Shown piece after piece: positions 24,285-32,824 of a DNA stretch of 46,235 nucleotides (position 1 is the stretch's first letter; the number at the start of each line of letters is the position of its first letter). Below the pieces are notes generated by a model. That model made no database searches and had not been told where the DNA came from. It saw only the letters and a list, made by a program, of their open reading frames with translations. Source of the DNA: JAAFHN01 sp031421855 (GTDB taxonomy: Bacteria; Pseudomonadota; Gammaproteobacteria; Burkholderiales; Burkholderiaceae_C); assembly GCA_031421855.1 (NCBI GenBank), contig JANOPN010000039.1, positions 1-46,235 of the forward strand. The letters run 5' to 3'. Made by a program: the position numbers and the translations under genes.

Positions 24285-25166
24285 TCAGTAGGTCACTTTC
24301 TTCTCAACGTAGCGAAACTGGATCACGGTCATGGCAACGACGATCGCCATCAAGATCACCGACTGCGCTGCGCTACCGCCCAAATCTTGCGCCTTGAATC
24401 CATCGTAATAGACCCGATAAACCAAGATAGATGTGTCGCGACCTGGCCCGCCGTGTGTGGCGGCGTCGATGATCGCAAACGTGTCAAAGAATGCATAGAC
24501 CACGTTCACAACGAGCAAAAAGAAGGTGGTCGGCGAAAGCAGGGGAAACACGATCGTCCAAAAGCGGCGAAATGGCCCTGCGCCGTCAATTGAGGCGGCT
24601 TCTATGAGCGACTTGGGGATCGATTGCAACCCAGCCAAGAAAAACAAAAAGTTATAGCTGACTTGTTTCCACACGGCCGCGATCACGACCAAGGTCATCG
24701 CTTGCCCGGAGTTCAGCGCGTAGTTCCAATTCACGCCGATGAACTTCAAGACGTGCGTGAGCACACCAAAGGTGCTGTTGAACAAAAATACCCAAAGCAT
24801 GGCTGCAACCACGGGTGCGACGGCATACGGCCAAATCAGCAGCGTGCGATACAGGCCACTGAGTCTGACGATCCGGTTGGCACATGTTGCAAGAAGAAGC
24901 GACAGCCCAAGGCCGATGGTTGCGACCAAAGTCGAAAAAACGGCCGTTGTTTTGAACGAGGCCCAGTAGGTTTTGTCGGCAAATAGCGTCTCAAAATTCT
25001 TCAGACCAACGAACTCGCGCGAGTTGCCAAACGCGTCCTCAATCATGAGCGACTGAATCAGCGCTTGACTCGATGGCCAAACGAAAAACACCAACACCAC
25101 GACCAGCTGCGGCGCAATCAATGCCCAGGGCAGCCAGGCGTGGGCGTAGGTGACTTTCTTTTCCAT
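24285..25166 (-). CDS. ugpA: sn-Glycerol-3-phosphate ABC transporter permease UgpA
   Basis: First permease of the importer, 293 residues with six membrane segments. Strong family blocks: LPWALIAPQLVVVLVFFVWPSSQAL at the N-terminus, KQVSYNFLFFLAGLQSIPKSLIEAASIDGAGPFRRFWTIVFPLLSP (EAA loop) and NVVYAFFDTFAIIDAATHGGPG, and the C-terminal VIQFRYVEKKVTY, all closely paralleling E. coli UgpA. The ATG at 25166 is 42 bp after ugpB. Confidence 0.96.
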   Translation of the reverse strand: MEKKVTYAHAWLPWALIAPQLVVVLVFFVWPSSQALIQSLMIEDAFGNSREFVGLKNFETLFADKTYWASFKTTAVFSTLVATIGLGLSLLLATCANRIVRLSGLYRTLLIWPYAVAPVVAAMLWVFLFNSTFGVLTHVLKFIGVNWNYALNSGQAMTLVVIAAVWKQVSYNFLFFLAGLQSIPKSLIEAASIDGAGPFRRFWTIVFPLLSPTTFFLLVVNVVYAFFDTFAIIDAATHGGPGRDTSILVYRVYYDGFKAQDLGGSAAQSVILMAIVVAMTVIQFRYVEKKVTY

Positions 25167-25208
25167 CGGATATCAGGCGCTGATTTGGTGTGAGATCAAC
25201 TGTGGCTT

Positions 25209-26525
25209 TTACTTGCTGCCTTTGTTGGCCGCTTCAAATTTGATCAACACGTCATTGCCGCGCTTAACCGCCTCATCGAGACCTTCTTGGGCTGACTTCT
25301 TGCCCGCCCAGATGCCTTCGAGCTCCTCGTCGATGATGCTTCGAATTTGGACCATGTTGCCCAATCGAATGCCGCGTGACTTGTCAGTGGTCTTGACGAT
25401 CATTTGCTTCACGCTCACGTCAGTGCCGGGGTTCTTGTCGTAAAAACCACTTTCTTTGGTGATGTTGTATGCGCGTGAGGTGATCGGCAAGTAACCCGTG
25501 GCTTGGTGGCTTTTGGCCTGCACGTCCGCGTTGCTCAAGTATTCCAAAAATTTGGCCACGCCTTTGTATTCAGCGGGCTTTTTGCCGGCCATGGCCCAAA
25601 GCGATGCGCCGCCAATGATGGTGTTTTGTGGTGCGCCGCTCACGTCGGGGTAGTACGGCAAGGGTGCAATGCCGAAGTCAAACTTCGCGTTGCGTTTGAT
25701 GCCAGCGTAGGCCGCGCTTGACGATGTCAGCATGCCGCATTCGCCCGTCCAAAATTTGGCTTCGGCCTCGGTGCGTCGCCCAGCGTAGGTCATCAAGCCT
25801 TGCTTGGTCATGTTTTGCAAGTTTTCGATGTGGCGCACGTGCAAGGGGCTGTTGAATGCGAGTCGCGCGTCCATGCCGCCGAAACCGTTGTTTTTCGTTG
25901 CAAATTGAGTGTTGTGCCAGGTCGAGAAACTCTCCAGCTGGGTCCAGCTCTGCCATGCAGGCGTGAAACCACATTTTTCGCCACTGGTTTTCAGCCGAGC
26001 AGCGGCGGCGGCAATCCAAGGCCAAGTCGCAGGCGCTTTGTCATCCAAGCCGTGCTTTTTGAACATGTCGCGGTTGTAATAAAGCACGGTGGTTGAGCTG
26101 TTGAACGGGAAGCTCAACATTTCACCTTTGGGGCTGGTGTAGTAGCCAGCCACGGCGGGCACATACGAGCGAGGATCGAAATTGACCCCAGCTTGCTTCA
26201 TGACTTCGCCCACGGGTTTGATGGCTTTGCTGGCCATCATCGTCGCCGTGCCGACTTCAAAAATCTGCACCAAGTGCGGTGCATTGCCTGCGCGGTAGGC
26301 GGCAATGGTTGCGGCGTAGCTCTCGTCGTAGGTGCCTTTGAACACGGGTACGACTTTGTACTCGCTTTGGCTGGCGTTGAAATCTTTGGCGAAATTGCCA
26401 AGCCAATCACCCAAAGCGCCAGTCATGCTGTGCCACCATTGGATCTCGATTGGGCCGCTGGTTTGGGCTTGGACGCCGGTGGCCAGCAATGAGGCGAGGG
26501 CTAGGGCCCCGATTTTTGCGCGCAT
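25209..26525 (-). CDS. ugpB: Periplasmic sn-glycerol-3-phosphate-binding protein
   Basis: High-affinity binding protein of the Ugp importer, 438 residues. An N-terminal signal peptide is cleaved near residue 20 (LLATGVQAQ). The mature protein opens with IEIQWWHSMTGALGDWLGNFAKDFNASQ, the WWHSM ligand-site block of UgpB, and includes YKVVPVFKGTYDES and FPFNSSTTVLYYNRD. A clear AGGAG ribosome binding site precedes ATG 26525. First gene of ugpB-A-E-C-Q. A perfect 8-bp dyad lies about 41 bp upstream of the start (26566-26587). No convincing Pho box was found, although phosphate control is usual for ugp. Confidence 0.96.
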   Translation of the reverse strand: MRAKIGALALASLLATGVQAQTSGPIEIQWWHSMTGALGDWLGNFAKDFNASQSEYKVVPVFKGTYDESYAATIAAYRAGNAPHLVQIFEVGTATMMASKAIKPVGEVMKQAGVNFDPRSYVPAVAGYYTSPKGEMLSFPFNSSTTVLYYNRDMFKKHGLDDKAPATWPWIAAAAARLKTSGEKCGFTPAWQSWTQLESFSTWHNTQFATKNNGFGGMDARLAFNSPLHVRHIENLQNMTKQGLMTYAGRRTEAEAKFWTGECGMLTSSSAAYAGIKRNAKFDFGIAPLPYYPDVSGAPQNTIIGGASLWAMAGKKPAEYKGVAKFLEYLSNADVQAKSHQATGYLPITSRAYNITKESGFYDKNPGTDVSVKQMIVKTTDKSRGIRLGNMVQIRSIIDEELEGIWAGKKSAQEGLDEAVKRGNDVLIKFEAANKGSK

Positions 26526-26565
26526 GAGTCGCTCCTGAAGTTAAAAGGGAAGTGAATGCTTGTTC

Positions 26566-26587
26566 TCAAGCGCATCTTGGCGCTTGA
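26566..26587. promoter_or_regulatory. Perfect dyad upstream of ugpB, candidate operator
   Basis: TCAAGCGC and GCGCTTGA are perfect inverted repeats separated by six bases (ATCTTG). It lies between ugpB and the divergent large oxidoreductase gene. It may bind a regulator of either side, or simply form an RNA hairpin. Confidence 0.4.
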
Positions 26588-26771
26588 ACATGTCAGCACG
26601 ATTGCACCCGAGGTAGGCCGACTCTGCAATTCGGGTTTGCGTTGGGTCGTGGTCGAAGCTGCGGGCTTTCAGTCTGCATGGCGACAAAGGGTTCTAAGAG
26701 CAGGTAATATCCGCACAAACCCTGATCACCGCGCGCGGTTCGCGTGGCCGTTGGGTTGTAACCAAGCCCTC

Positions 26772-29700
26772 ATGAACGCGCCAGCCACCCTGATTCAACT
26801 CAATTCTCTCGCCGCTGCCGATGCTGATGACGCAAGCGATGTTCGCCTGCGCGAGATTCCGTACAACTACACCTCGTTCTCGGATCGCGAGATTGTCCTG
26901 CGTTTGTTGGGCTCGTCGGCCTGGTCTTGGTTGTTGGCTTTGCGCGGCGAGCGGCGCACCGGGCGCAGCGCGCGCATGCTCTACGAGGTGTTGGGTGACA
27001 TGTGGGTCGTGCAACGAAACCCCTATTTGCAAGACGATTTGCTCGATAACCCGCGCCGACGCCAGCAGTTGATTGATGCCTTGCATCACCGCTTGGGCGA
27101 GATCCAAAAACGGCGCGACGCGTCGCCAAACGAAGAGCCTGCACGTGAGCGCGACGTGATGGTTGGCCAGTTGCTTGACGCGGCCAAGGCCTGCGTGAAC
27201 CAGTTTGCAGCCGAATTTTTGCAAGCGGCTGCGTTGCGTCGCGATGCGCGCAAGCGACTAGGTAAAAACACAGCCAAAGACAACATCAAGTTCGATGCGC
27301 TGTCGCGTGTGAGTCACGTGACCGACGCGACCGATTGGCGGGTTGAGTACCCATTTGTGGTGTTGACGCCCGACAGCGAGGCCGAAATGGCGTCGATGGT
27401 GCAAGCTTGCATCGACTTGGGGTTGACGATCGTGCCGCGTGGCGGTGGCACGGGCTACACCGGCGGCGCGATCCCGTTGACTTGGAAAAGCGCGGTCATC
27501 AACACCGAAAAGTTGGAGGCGATGAGCGAAGTTGAGTGGCTCACCATCCCCGGTGTTGCCAACCCGGTACCCACGGTTTTCACCGAGGCTGGCGTGGTGA
27601 CGCAGCGCGTAGCGGACGCGGCAGAGCGCGCCGCGCACGTGTTTGCGGTGGATCCAACCAGCGCCGAGGCCAGCTGCATTGGCGGCAATATCGCCATGAA
27701 CGCGGGCGGCAAAAAGGCGGTGCTGTGGGGTACGGCGCTTGACAACCTCATCTCATGGCGAATGGTCACACCCGATGCCCAGTGGCTGGAGGTGACTCGC
27801 ATGGATCACAACCTAGGCAAAATTCACGATGCTGCGGTGGCTACTTTTGAGCTCAAGTACTTGGACGCATCCGGCAAGAAGCTGATTCGCACCGAGGAAC
27901 TGGTCATTCCCGGCAAGAGTTTTCGCAAGGAAGGCCTTGGCAAGGACGTGACTGACAAGTTTTTGAGTGGCCTTCCTGGCATTCAAAAAGAAGGGTGCGA
28001 CGGTTTGATTACCAGTGCGCGGTGGTTGGTTCACCGCATGCCAAGTCATGTGCGCACCGTGTGCATGGAGTTCTTTGGCAACGCCAAAGACGCAGTCCCC
28101 AGCATTGTCGAAATCAAAGATTTCATGTTTGCAGAGGCCAAAACCACTGGCGTCTTGCTGGCGGGGTTAGAGCATTTGGATGACCGCTACTTGAAAGCGG
28201 TTGGCTATGCAACCAAGAGCAAACGCAGCGGTTACTTGGGCGCGAGCGGCAACGGTTTGCCCAAAATGGTGTTGATTGGCGACATCGCCGGGGATGATGC
28301 CAATGCGGTGGCGCGAGCTGCGTCCGAGATCGTGCGAATCGCCAACTCGCGCAGCGGCGAGGGTTTTGTGGCCGTATCGCCTGAGGCGCGCAAGAAGTTT
28401 TGGCTTGATCGCAAGCGGACAGCCGCCATCTCAAAGCACACCAACGCATTCAAAATCAACGAAGACGTGGTGATTCCGCTGCCCCGCATGGGTGAGTACA
28501 CCGAAGGGATCGAGCGACTCAATATCGAGCTGTCGCTGCGAAACAAAATTGCGCTTTGTGATGCGCTCGATGCGTTTTTAAAACGCGGCAACTTGCCCCT
28601 TGGCCGCGCAGACGACGCGGGCGACCTGGCCAGCGCCGAGTTGTTGGGTGACCGAGTCGGCCAAGCCTTGGGCGTGATTGCCGAGGTACGCGCGGAGTGG
28701 GCGCAGTGGCTGCAGGCGGTCCCTGTTGACGACGGGGTGTTTGCCAAGTTGCAAGACCACAGCTTGCGCGCCAGCTGGAAGACCCAGCTGCGGGCTCCGC
28801 TGTCGGTTGTTTTCGGCGGTGTGGCGTTCAAGCCGATTTTTGACGCGTGTTTGGCCCTGCATCAATCGGTGCTGAAGGGTCGCGTGTGGATTGCGCTGCA
28901 CATGCACGCGGGTGACGGCAATGTTCACACCAACATCCCCGTCAACAGCGACGACTACAACATGCTGCAAACGGCTCACGAGGCGGTCGCCCGCATCATG
29001 AGCCTGGCTCGGCGGCTTGACGGTGTCATATCGGGCGAGCACGGCATTGGCATCACCAAACTGGAGTATTTGACCGACGAGGAGCTCGCGCCATTTGCTG
29101 CTTACAAAGCCAAGGTTGATCCGCAAGGGCGGTTCAACAAAGGCAAGTTGCTCAGAAGTATTCCTTCTGATTTGCTCCTAAATAGTGAGCAACAAACCCA
29201 ATGGATTCGGCGACCAAGTGCTGATAATCCATCAAAAATGGCTTCGACGGGCTCTGAGACCCGTGCGTCAGACCTCAGCCACGCCTACACGCCCAGCTTT
29301 GGCCTGATGGGGCACGAGTCACTCATCATGCAGCAGTCCGACATTGGCGCGATTGCCGATAGCGTCAAAGACTGCTTGCGCTGCGGCAAGTGCAAGCCCG
29401 TGTGCGCCACGCACGTGCCACGAGCCAATTTGTTGTACAGCCCGCGCAATAAAATTTTGGCCACCTCGCTCCTGGTTGAGGCGTTTTTGTACGAAGAGCA
29501 AACCCGACGCGGCGTGAGCATCAAGCACTGGGCCGAGTTTGAAGACGTGGCCGACCACTGCACGGTTTGCCACAAATGCTTGAGCCCTTGCCCAGTCAAC
29601 ATTGACTTTGGCGAGGTGTCGATGAACATGCGCAACTTGCTGCGCAAGATGGGCAAAAAGACGTTCAGACCAGCCAATGCTCTAGCGATGACGTTCCTGA

Positions 29701-30803
29701 ACGCGAAAGACCCTCGCACCATTGGTTTGATGCGCACGGCCATGGTGGACATTGGCTTCAAGGCCCAGCGCATGGCCCATGACTTGTTCAAGCCCGCGAT
29801 CATCAAGCAGACCCAGGCGCCGCGCCCGACGGTTGGCGCAGCGCCCATCAAAGAGCAGGTGATTCACTTCATCAATAAAAAGATGCCCGGTGGTTTGCCC
29901 AAAAAATCGGCGCGCGCGCTGTTGGACATTGAAGACGCGAACTACGTGCCCATCATCCGCAACCCGGTTGCGACCACGCCCGAGAGCGAGGCGGTGTTTT
30001 ATTTTCCGGGTTGTGGCTCTGAGCGGCTCTTCAGCCAAGTGGGTTTGGCCACGCAAGCGATGCTGTGGCACGCTGGCGTTCAAACGGTTTTGCCGCCCGG
30101 CTATTTGTGCTGCGGCTACCCGCAGCGGGGCAGTGGGCAATTTGACAAGGCCGACAAAATCATCACCGACAACCGGGTGCTGTTTCATCGCATGGCCAAC
30201 ACGCTCAACTACCTCGATATCAAGACCGTCGTGGTGAGTTGCGGCACCTGCTACGACCAATTGCAGGGCTACCAGTTTGACAAGATATTTCCGGGTTGCC
30301 GCATCATGGACATCCATGAATTTTTGCTTGAAAAGGGCATCACGCTCAATGCTGAACAAGCGGCTGGGTACCTTTATCACGACCCGTGCCACACGCCGAT
30401 GAAGCTGCAAGACCCGATGAAAACCGTCAAGGCGCTCTTGGGTGATCAAGTCGTCAAAAGCGAGCGTTGTTGTGGCGAGTCAGGCACGATGGGCATCACG
30501 CGCCCCGATATCTCAACTCAGGTGCGGTTTCGCAAAGAAGAAGAGCTGCGCAAAAACGAAGCGCAATTGGCCGCGTTGAAACCCATTGATGCGCCCAAAG
30601 CCAAACAAACGCCGACCAAAATCCTCACCAGCTGCCCCAGCTGCTTGCAGGGCTTGTCGCGGTTCGGTAACGATCTCAACAACGGGTTGCTAGAGGCCGA
30701 CTACATCGTGGTCGAGATGGCCAACCACATTTTGGGCGAGCAATGGATGCCTGAGTACGTGGCCAAAGCCAACGCAGGTGGCATCGAGCGGGTCTTGGTT
30801 TGA
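26772..30803 (+). CDS. DUF3683 / FAD-linked oxidase / Fe-S oxidoreductase fusion
   Basis: A 1343-residue cytoplasmic oxidoreductase of the GlcD-GlcF/D-lactate dehydrogenase type fused in one chain. Regions: DUF3683 (about 30-190: REIPYNYTSFSDREIVLRLLG, RRTGRSARMLYEVLGD); an FAD-binding PCMH domain from about 200 (PRGGGTGYTGGAIPL near 221); FAD-oxidase C-terminal domain with HMHAGDGNVHTNIP and GEHGIG; two 4Fe-4S motifs, CLRCGKCKPVC from about 867 and CTVCHKCLSPCP from about 929; and two CCG domains (LCCGYPQRG, SCGTCY, CCGESG, SCPSC). The donor is probably a 2-hydroxy acid, unproven. The linker at about 800-820 is encoded partly by dispersed repeat copy 4. The frame is open from 26556; ATG 26772 gives the family start. 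Confidence 0.9.
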   Translation: MNAPATLIQLNSLAAADADDASDVRLREIPYNYTSFSDREIVLRLLGSSAWSWLLALRGERRTGRSARMLYEVLGDMWVVQRNPYLQDDLLDNPRRRQQLIDALHHRLGEIQKRRDASPNEEPARERDVMVGQLLDAAKACVNQFAAEFLQAAALRRDARKRLGKNTAKDNIKFDALSRVSHVTDATDWRVEYPFVVLTPDSEAEMASMVQACIDLGLTIVPRGGGTGYTGGAIPLTWKSAVINTEKLEAMSEVEWLTIPGVANPVPTVFTEAGVVTQRVADAAERAAHVFAVDPTSAEASCIGGNIAMNAGGKKAVLWGTALDNLISWRMVTPDAQWLEVTRMDHNLGKIHDAAVATFELKYLDASGKKLIRTEELVIPGKSFRKEGLGKDVTDKFLSGLPGIQKEGCDGLITSARWLVHRMPSHVRTVCMEFFGNAKDAVPSIVEIKDFMFAEAKTTGVLLAGLEHLDDRYLKAVGYATKSKRSGYLGASGNGLPKMVLIGDIAGDDANAVARAASEIVRIANSRSGEGFVAVSPEARKKFWLDRKRTAAISKHTNAFKINEDVVIPLPRMGEYTEGIERLNIELSLRNKIALCDALDAFLKRGNLPLGRADDAGDLASAELLGDRVGQALGVIAEVRAEWAQWLQAVPVDDGVFAKLQDHSLRASWKTQLRAPLSVVFGGVAFKPIFDACLALHQSVLKGRVWIALHMHAGDGNVHTNIPVNSDDYNMLQTAHEAVARIMSLARRLDGVISGEHGIGITKLEYLTDEELAPFAAYKAKVDPQGRFNKGKLLRSIPSDLLLNSEQQTQWIRRPSADNPSKMASTGSETRASDLSHAYTPSFGLMGHESLIMQQSDIGAIADSVKDCLRCGKCKPVCATHVPRANLLYSPRNKILATSLLVEAFLYEEQTRRGVSIKHWAEFEDVADHCTVCHKCLSPCPVNIDFGEVSMNMRNLLRKMGKKTFRPANALAMTFLNAKDPRTIGLMRTAMVDIGFKAQRMAHDLFKPAIIKQTQAPRPTVGAAPIKEQVIHFINKKMPGGLPKKSARALLDIEDANYVPIIRNPVATTPESEAVFYFPGCGSERLFSQVGLATQAMLWHAGVQTVLPPGYLCCGYPQRGSGQFDKADKIITDNRVLFHRMANTLNYLDIKTVVVSCGTCYDQLQGYQFDKIFPGCRIMDIHEFLLEKGITLNAEQAAGYLYHDPCHTPMKLQDPMKTVKALLGDQVVKSERCCGESGTMGITRPDISTQVRFRKEEELRKNEAQLAALKPIDAPKAKQTPTKILTSCPSCLQGLSRFGNDLNNGLLEADYIVVEMANHILGEQWMPEYVAKANAGGIERVLV
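29182..29217 (+). repeat. Dispersed repeat, copy 4 (inside the FAD/Fe-S gene)
   Basis: Contains GCAACAAACCCAATGGATTC then GGCGACCAA at 29189-29217, with a three-base insertion after ATAG on the left. It is read in frame as part of LNSEQQTQWIRRPSA, joining the FAD half to the Fe-S half. A stem TTGCTC / GAGCAA flanks its left edge. Confidence 0.88.
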
Positions 30804-31264
30804 CGCCACCACCGCCACGCCATCTCCCAGGCTGCCCGCTTTGCGATGGCCCGGGTGGTGCGGTGATTTGGTCAAATCAAGCCGTGCGTGTGATTCGCGC
30901 CAGCGAGGCGGGTTATCCAGCGTTTTACCGAGTCATTTGGGGCACGCATGTGGCCGAGCTGAGCGACCTCACCAACACCGAGCGCGCGCACTGCTTGAAT
31001 GTCGTTGTCGCGGTTGAACGCGCCATGCGCGAGCTTTTAGATCCAATCAAGATCAATTTGGCGGCTTTGGGCAACATGGTGCCGCACTTGCATTGGCATG
31101 TGGTTGCTCGGTTTAAATGGGATTCTCATTTCCCGTCGCCGATTTGGGCCACTGCCGTTCGCGAGGCTGAAGCCGAGCATCTGGCTTGGGTTGAAGGGCA
31201 GTTGCCAGCACTCGACGCGCAAATTGCGCTGTCTTTAAATGGCCTGAGTCCATGCGTAGACTGA
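30800..31264 (+). CDS. HIT family protein
   Basis: 154 residues. The histidine triad HLHWHVV near residues 97-103 in GNMVPHLHWHVVARF is the signature of nucleotide-binding HIT hydrolases. The upstream block PAFYRVIWGTHVAELSDLT matches the HIT subfamily common in betaproteobacteria. A Cys pair near the N-terminus (CPLC) may bind zinc. The only usable start is TTG 30800, which overlaps the TGA stop of the large oxidoreductase gene (TTGA), so translation is probably coupled. The substrate is unknown. Confidence 0.9.
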   Translation: MTPPPPRHLPGCPLCDGPGGAVIWSNQAVRVIRASEAGYPAFYRVIWGTHVAELSDLTNTERAHCLNVVVAVERAMRELLDPIKINLAALGNMVPHLHWHVVARFKWDSHFPSPIWATAVREAEAEHLAWVEGQLPALDAQIALSLNGLSPCVD

Positions 31265-31432
31265 GCGAATTTGCCGTGAAAATCTCACACTGAAGCCAAT
31301 TGCGATGGGGGTAAGTGCTCGCTAACCGGGTTGCCCCACTGGTGAACCAGCCTAAAACGGCCTAAAGTCACGGGCTGAAATCTTGATCGAGTGGCTTGTT
31401 GGGCCACTTGGTGTTTGTCTAAGGGTGATCAG

Positions 31433-32824
31433 ATGTCTCGTGTTTTGAAAACCAAGCCCAAGCTTCGCGTCACGGTCGCGTGTGCGATGGTGTGCCTGAG
31501 CGCGACTGCCGCATGGGCTCAGCCAGCACCGGCAGCCACCACCGCGGCGACAGCGCCGACCAGCGCAGGCGAAGTCGAGTTCGCTCGCGGTGTTGGGTTT
31601 GCGCAAACTCCAGGTCAGCAGCCGCGCACGCTGGGCAAAGGCTTGCCAATCAAAGAAGGGGATCGCCTCACGACTGCCGACGGCGCGTCGGCCATCGTCA
31701 AGTTGCAAGACGGTACCCGCATGACGGTGCGCCCCAATTCTGAATTGGTCATTTCTCAATTCAAGTTCAAAGAAAACGCGTCCGACAACAGCCTGGCCAT
31801 GCAACTGCTTCGCGGCGGTTTGCGTGCCATCACGGGTTTGATCTCCAAAAACTCAAGCAATGCAGCGCGAATCACCACGCCGACAGCAACCATCGGCATC
31901 CGCGGCACCGATTTTGATGCGCGGCTGTGCCGCAGCGATTGCGCCAAAGAAGCCACTGCCACCGGAGAAAAAACCCGCAACAACGCGGTGTTGGCGAGTG
32001 CAAAAGTGGTGCAAGTGCAAGGCACGATCAGCGCGTCAGACCCGCAAGGCACCAAACGTGTCTTGGTGGACGGCGGTTCTGTCTACCCCGGCGATTTGAT
32101 TGAAACGGGTACGGGCACGCGCGCCGTTCTGGCATTTCGTGACGACAGCAAGCTCACCCTTGGCGCGGTGACGCGGTTCAAGGTCGACAGCTTTGTGTTT
32201 GACGAGAAAAACCCAAGTGAAGGTCGGTTTTTAGTCTCGCTGCTTCGTGGCTCGGTTCGTGCATTGACCGGTTTGATTGCCAAGAGCAACAACCGCAACG
32301 TCAGCTTCACCACGCCGACTGCCACGATTGGCATTCGTGGCACCGGATTTGATGCCGACTGTGGCGACACCGGTTGTCAAATTTTCAACTGGCTCGGTGC
32401 CATCACCATGACGCCGCAGGGCAGTGATGTGGTTCAGGCATTGCAAGCGGGACAGGGATTTTTTGTGGGTCCAAGTGGCATTCGCCCCATTACCGTCAGC
32501 CCACTTGACGGATTGCCACGGCCTGACGGCGTGACGGTGAACAACGCACAGTTGTTTGGCAGCAACACCGTGAACGAGACGCAAGAAGGTTTGTTCGTGT
32601 TTGTTCGTGACGGCCACATCGAGGTCGCAACCGCACGCGAAGTGCTGCATTTGGGACGTGGCGAGACGGGTTTTGCTGGCAGCAACGGCGAAGCCATTCG
32701 CCCCACCATCACGCCGCGCTTCTTGGATTTCGACAAATTGCCGCTTCCAAACAGCAAAAATGCCAGTCTGAGTGGCGTTTTGAATGACGCCGGTGTCGGC
32801 GGTGGCGGTAAAGTGTGCAAGTGA
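31433..32824 (+). CDS. Exported protein with two FecR domains
   Basis: 463 residues from ATG 31433 with an AAGGG ribosome binding site. A signal peptide ends near AAWA-QPAPA (about 30-33). Two FecR-like units follow: unit 1 (LPIKEGDRLTTADGASAIVKLQDGTRMTVRPNSEL ... LLRGGLRAITGLI ... TPTATIGIRGTDFDA) and unit 2 (VYPGDLIETGTGTRAVLAFRDDSKLTLG ... LLRGSVRALTGLI ... TPTATIGIRGTGFDA). The near-identical endings show an internal duplication. There is no N-terminal anti-sigma segment or membrane helix, so this is not a classical sigma regulator and is probably periplasmic. It is translationally coupled to the TpsB gene. Function unknown. Confidence 0.85.
   Translation: MSRVLKTKPKLRVTVACAMVCLSATAAWAQPAPAATTAATAPTSAGEVEFARGVGFAQTPGQQPRTLGKGLPIKEGDRLTTADGASAIVKLQDGTRMTVRPNSELVISQFKFKENASDNSLAMQLLRGGLRAITGLISKNSSNAARITTPTATIGIRGTDFDARLCRSDCAKEATATGEKTRNNAVLASAKVVQVQGTISASDPQGTKRVLVDGGSVYPGDLIETGTGTRAVLAFRDDSKLTLGAVTRFKVDSFVFDEKNPSEGRFLVSLLRGSVRALTGLIAKSNNRNVSFTTPTATIGIRGTGFDADCGDTGCQIFNWLGAITMTPQGSDVVQALQAGQGFFVGPSGIRPITVSPLDGLPRPDGVTVNNAQLFGSNTVNETQEGLFVFVRDGHIEVATAREVLHLGRGETGFAGSNGEAIRPTITPRFLDFDKLPLPNSKNASLSGVLNDAGVGGGGKVCK

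Noticed and set aside
24285..25166. EKKVTY occurs at both the N- and C-terminus of UgpA
   Set aside because: The C-terminal copy matches the conserved FRYVE.KV.Y ending of the family; the N-terminal match is short and probably coincidental.
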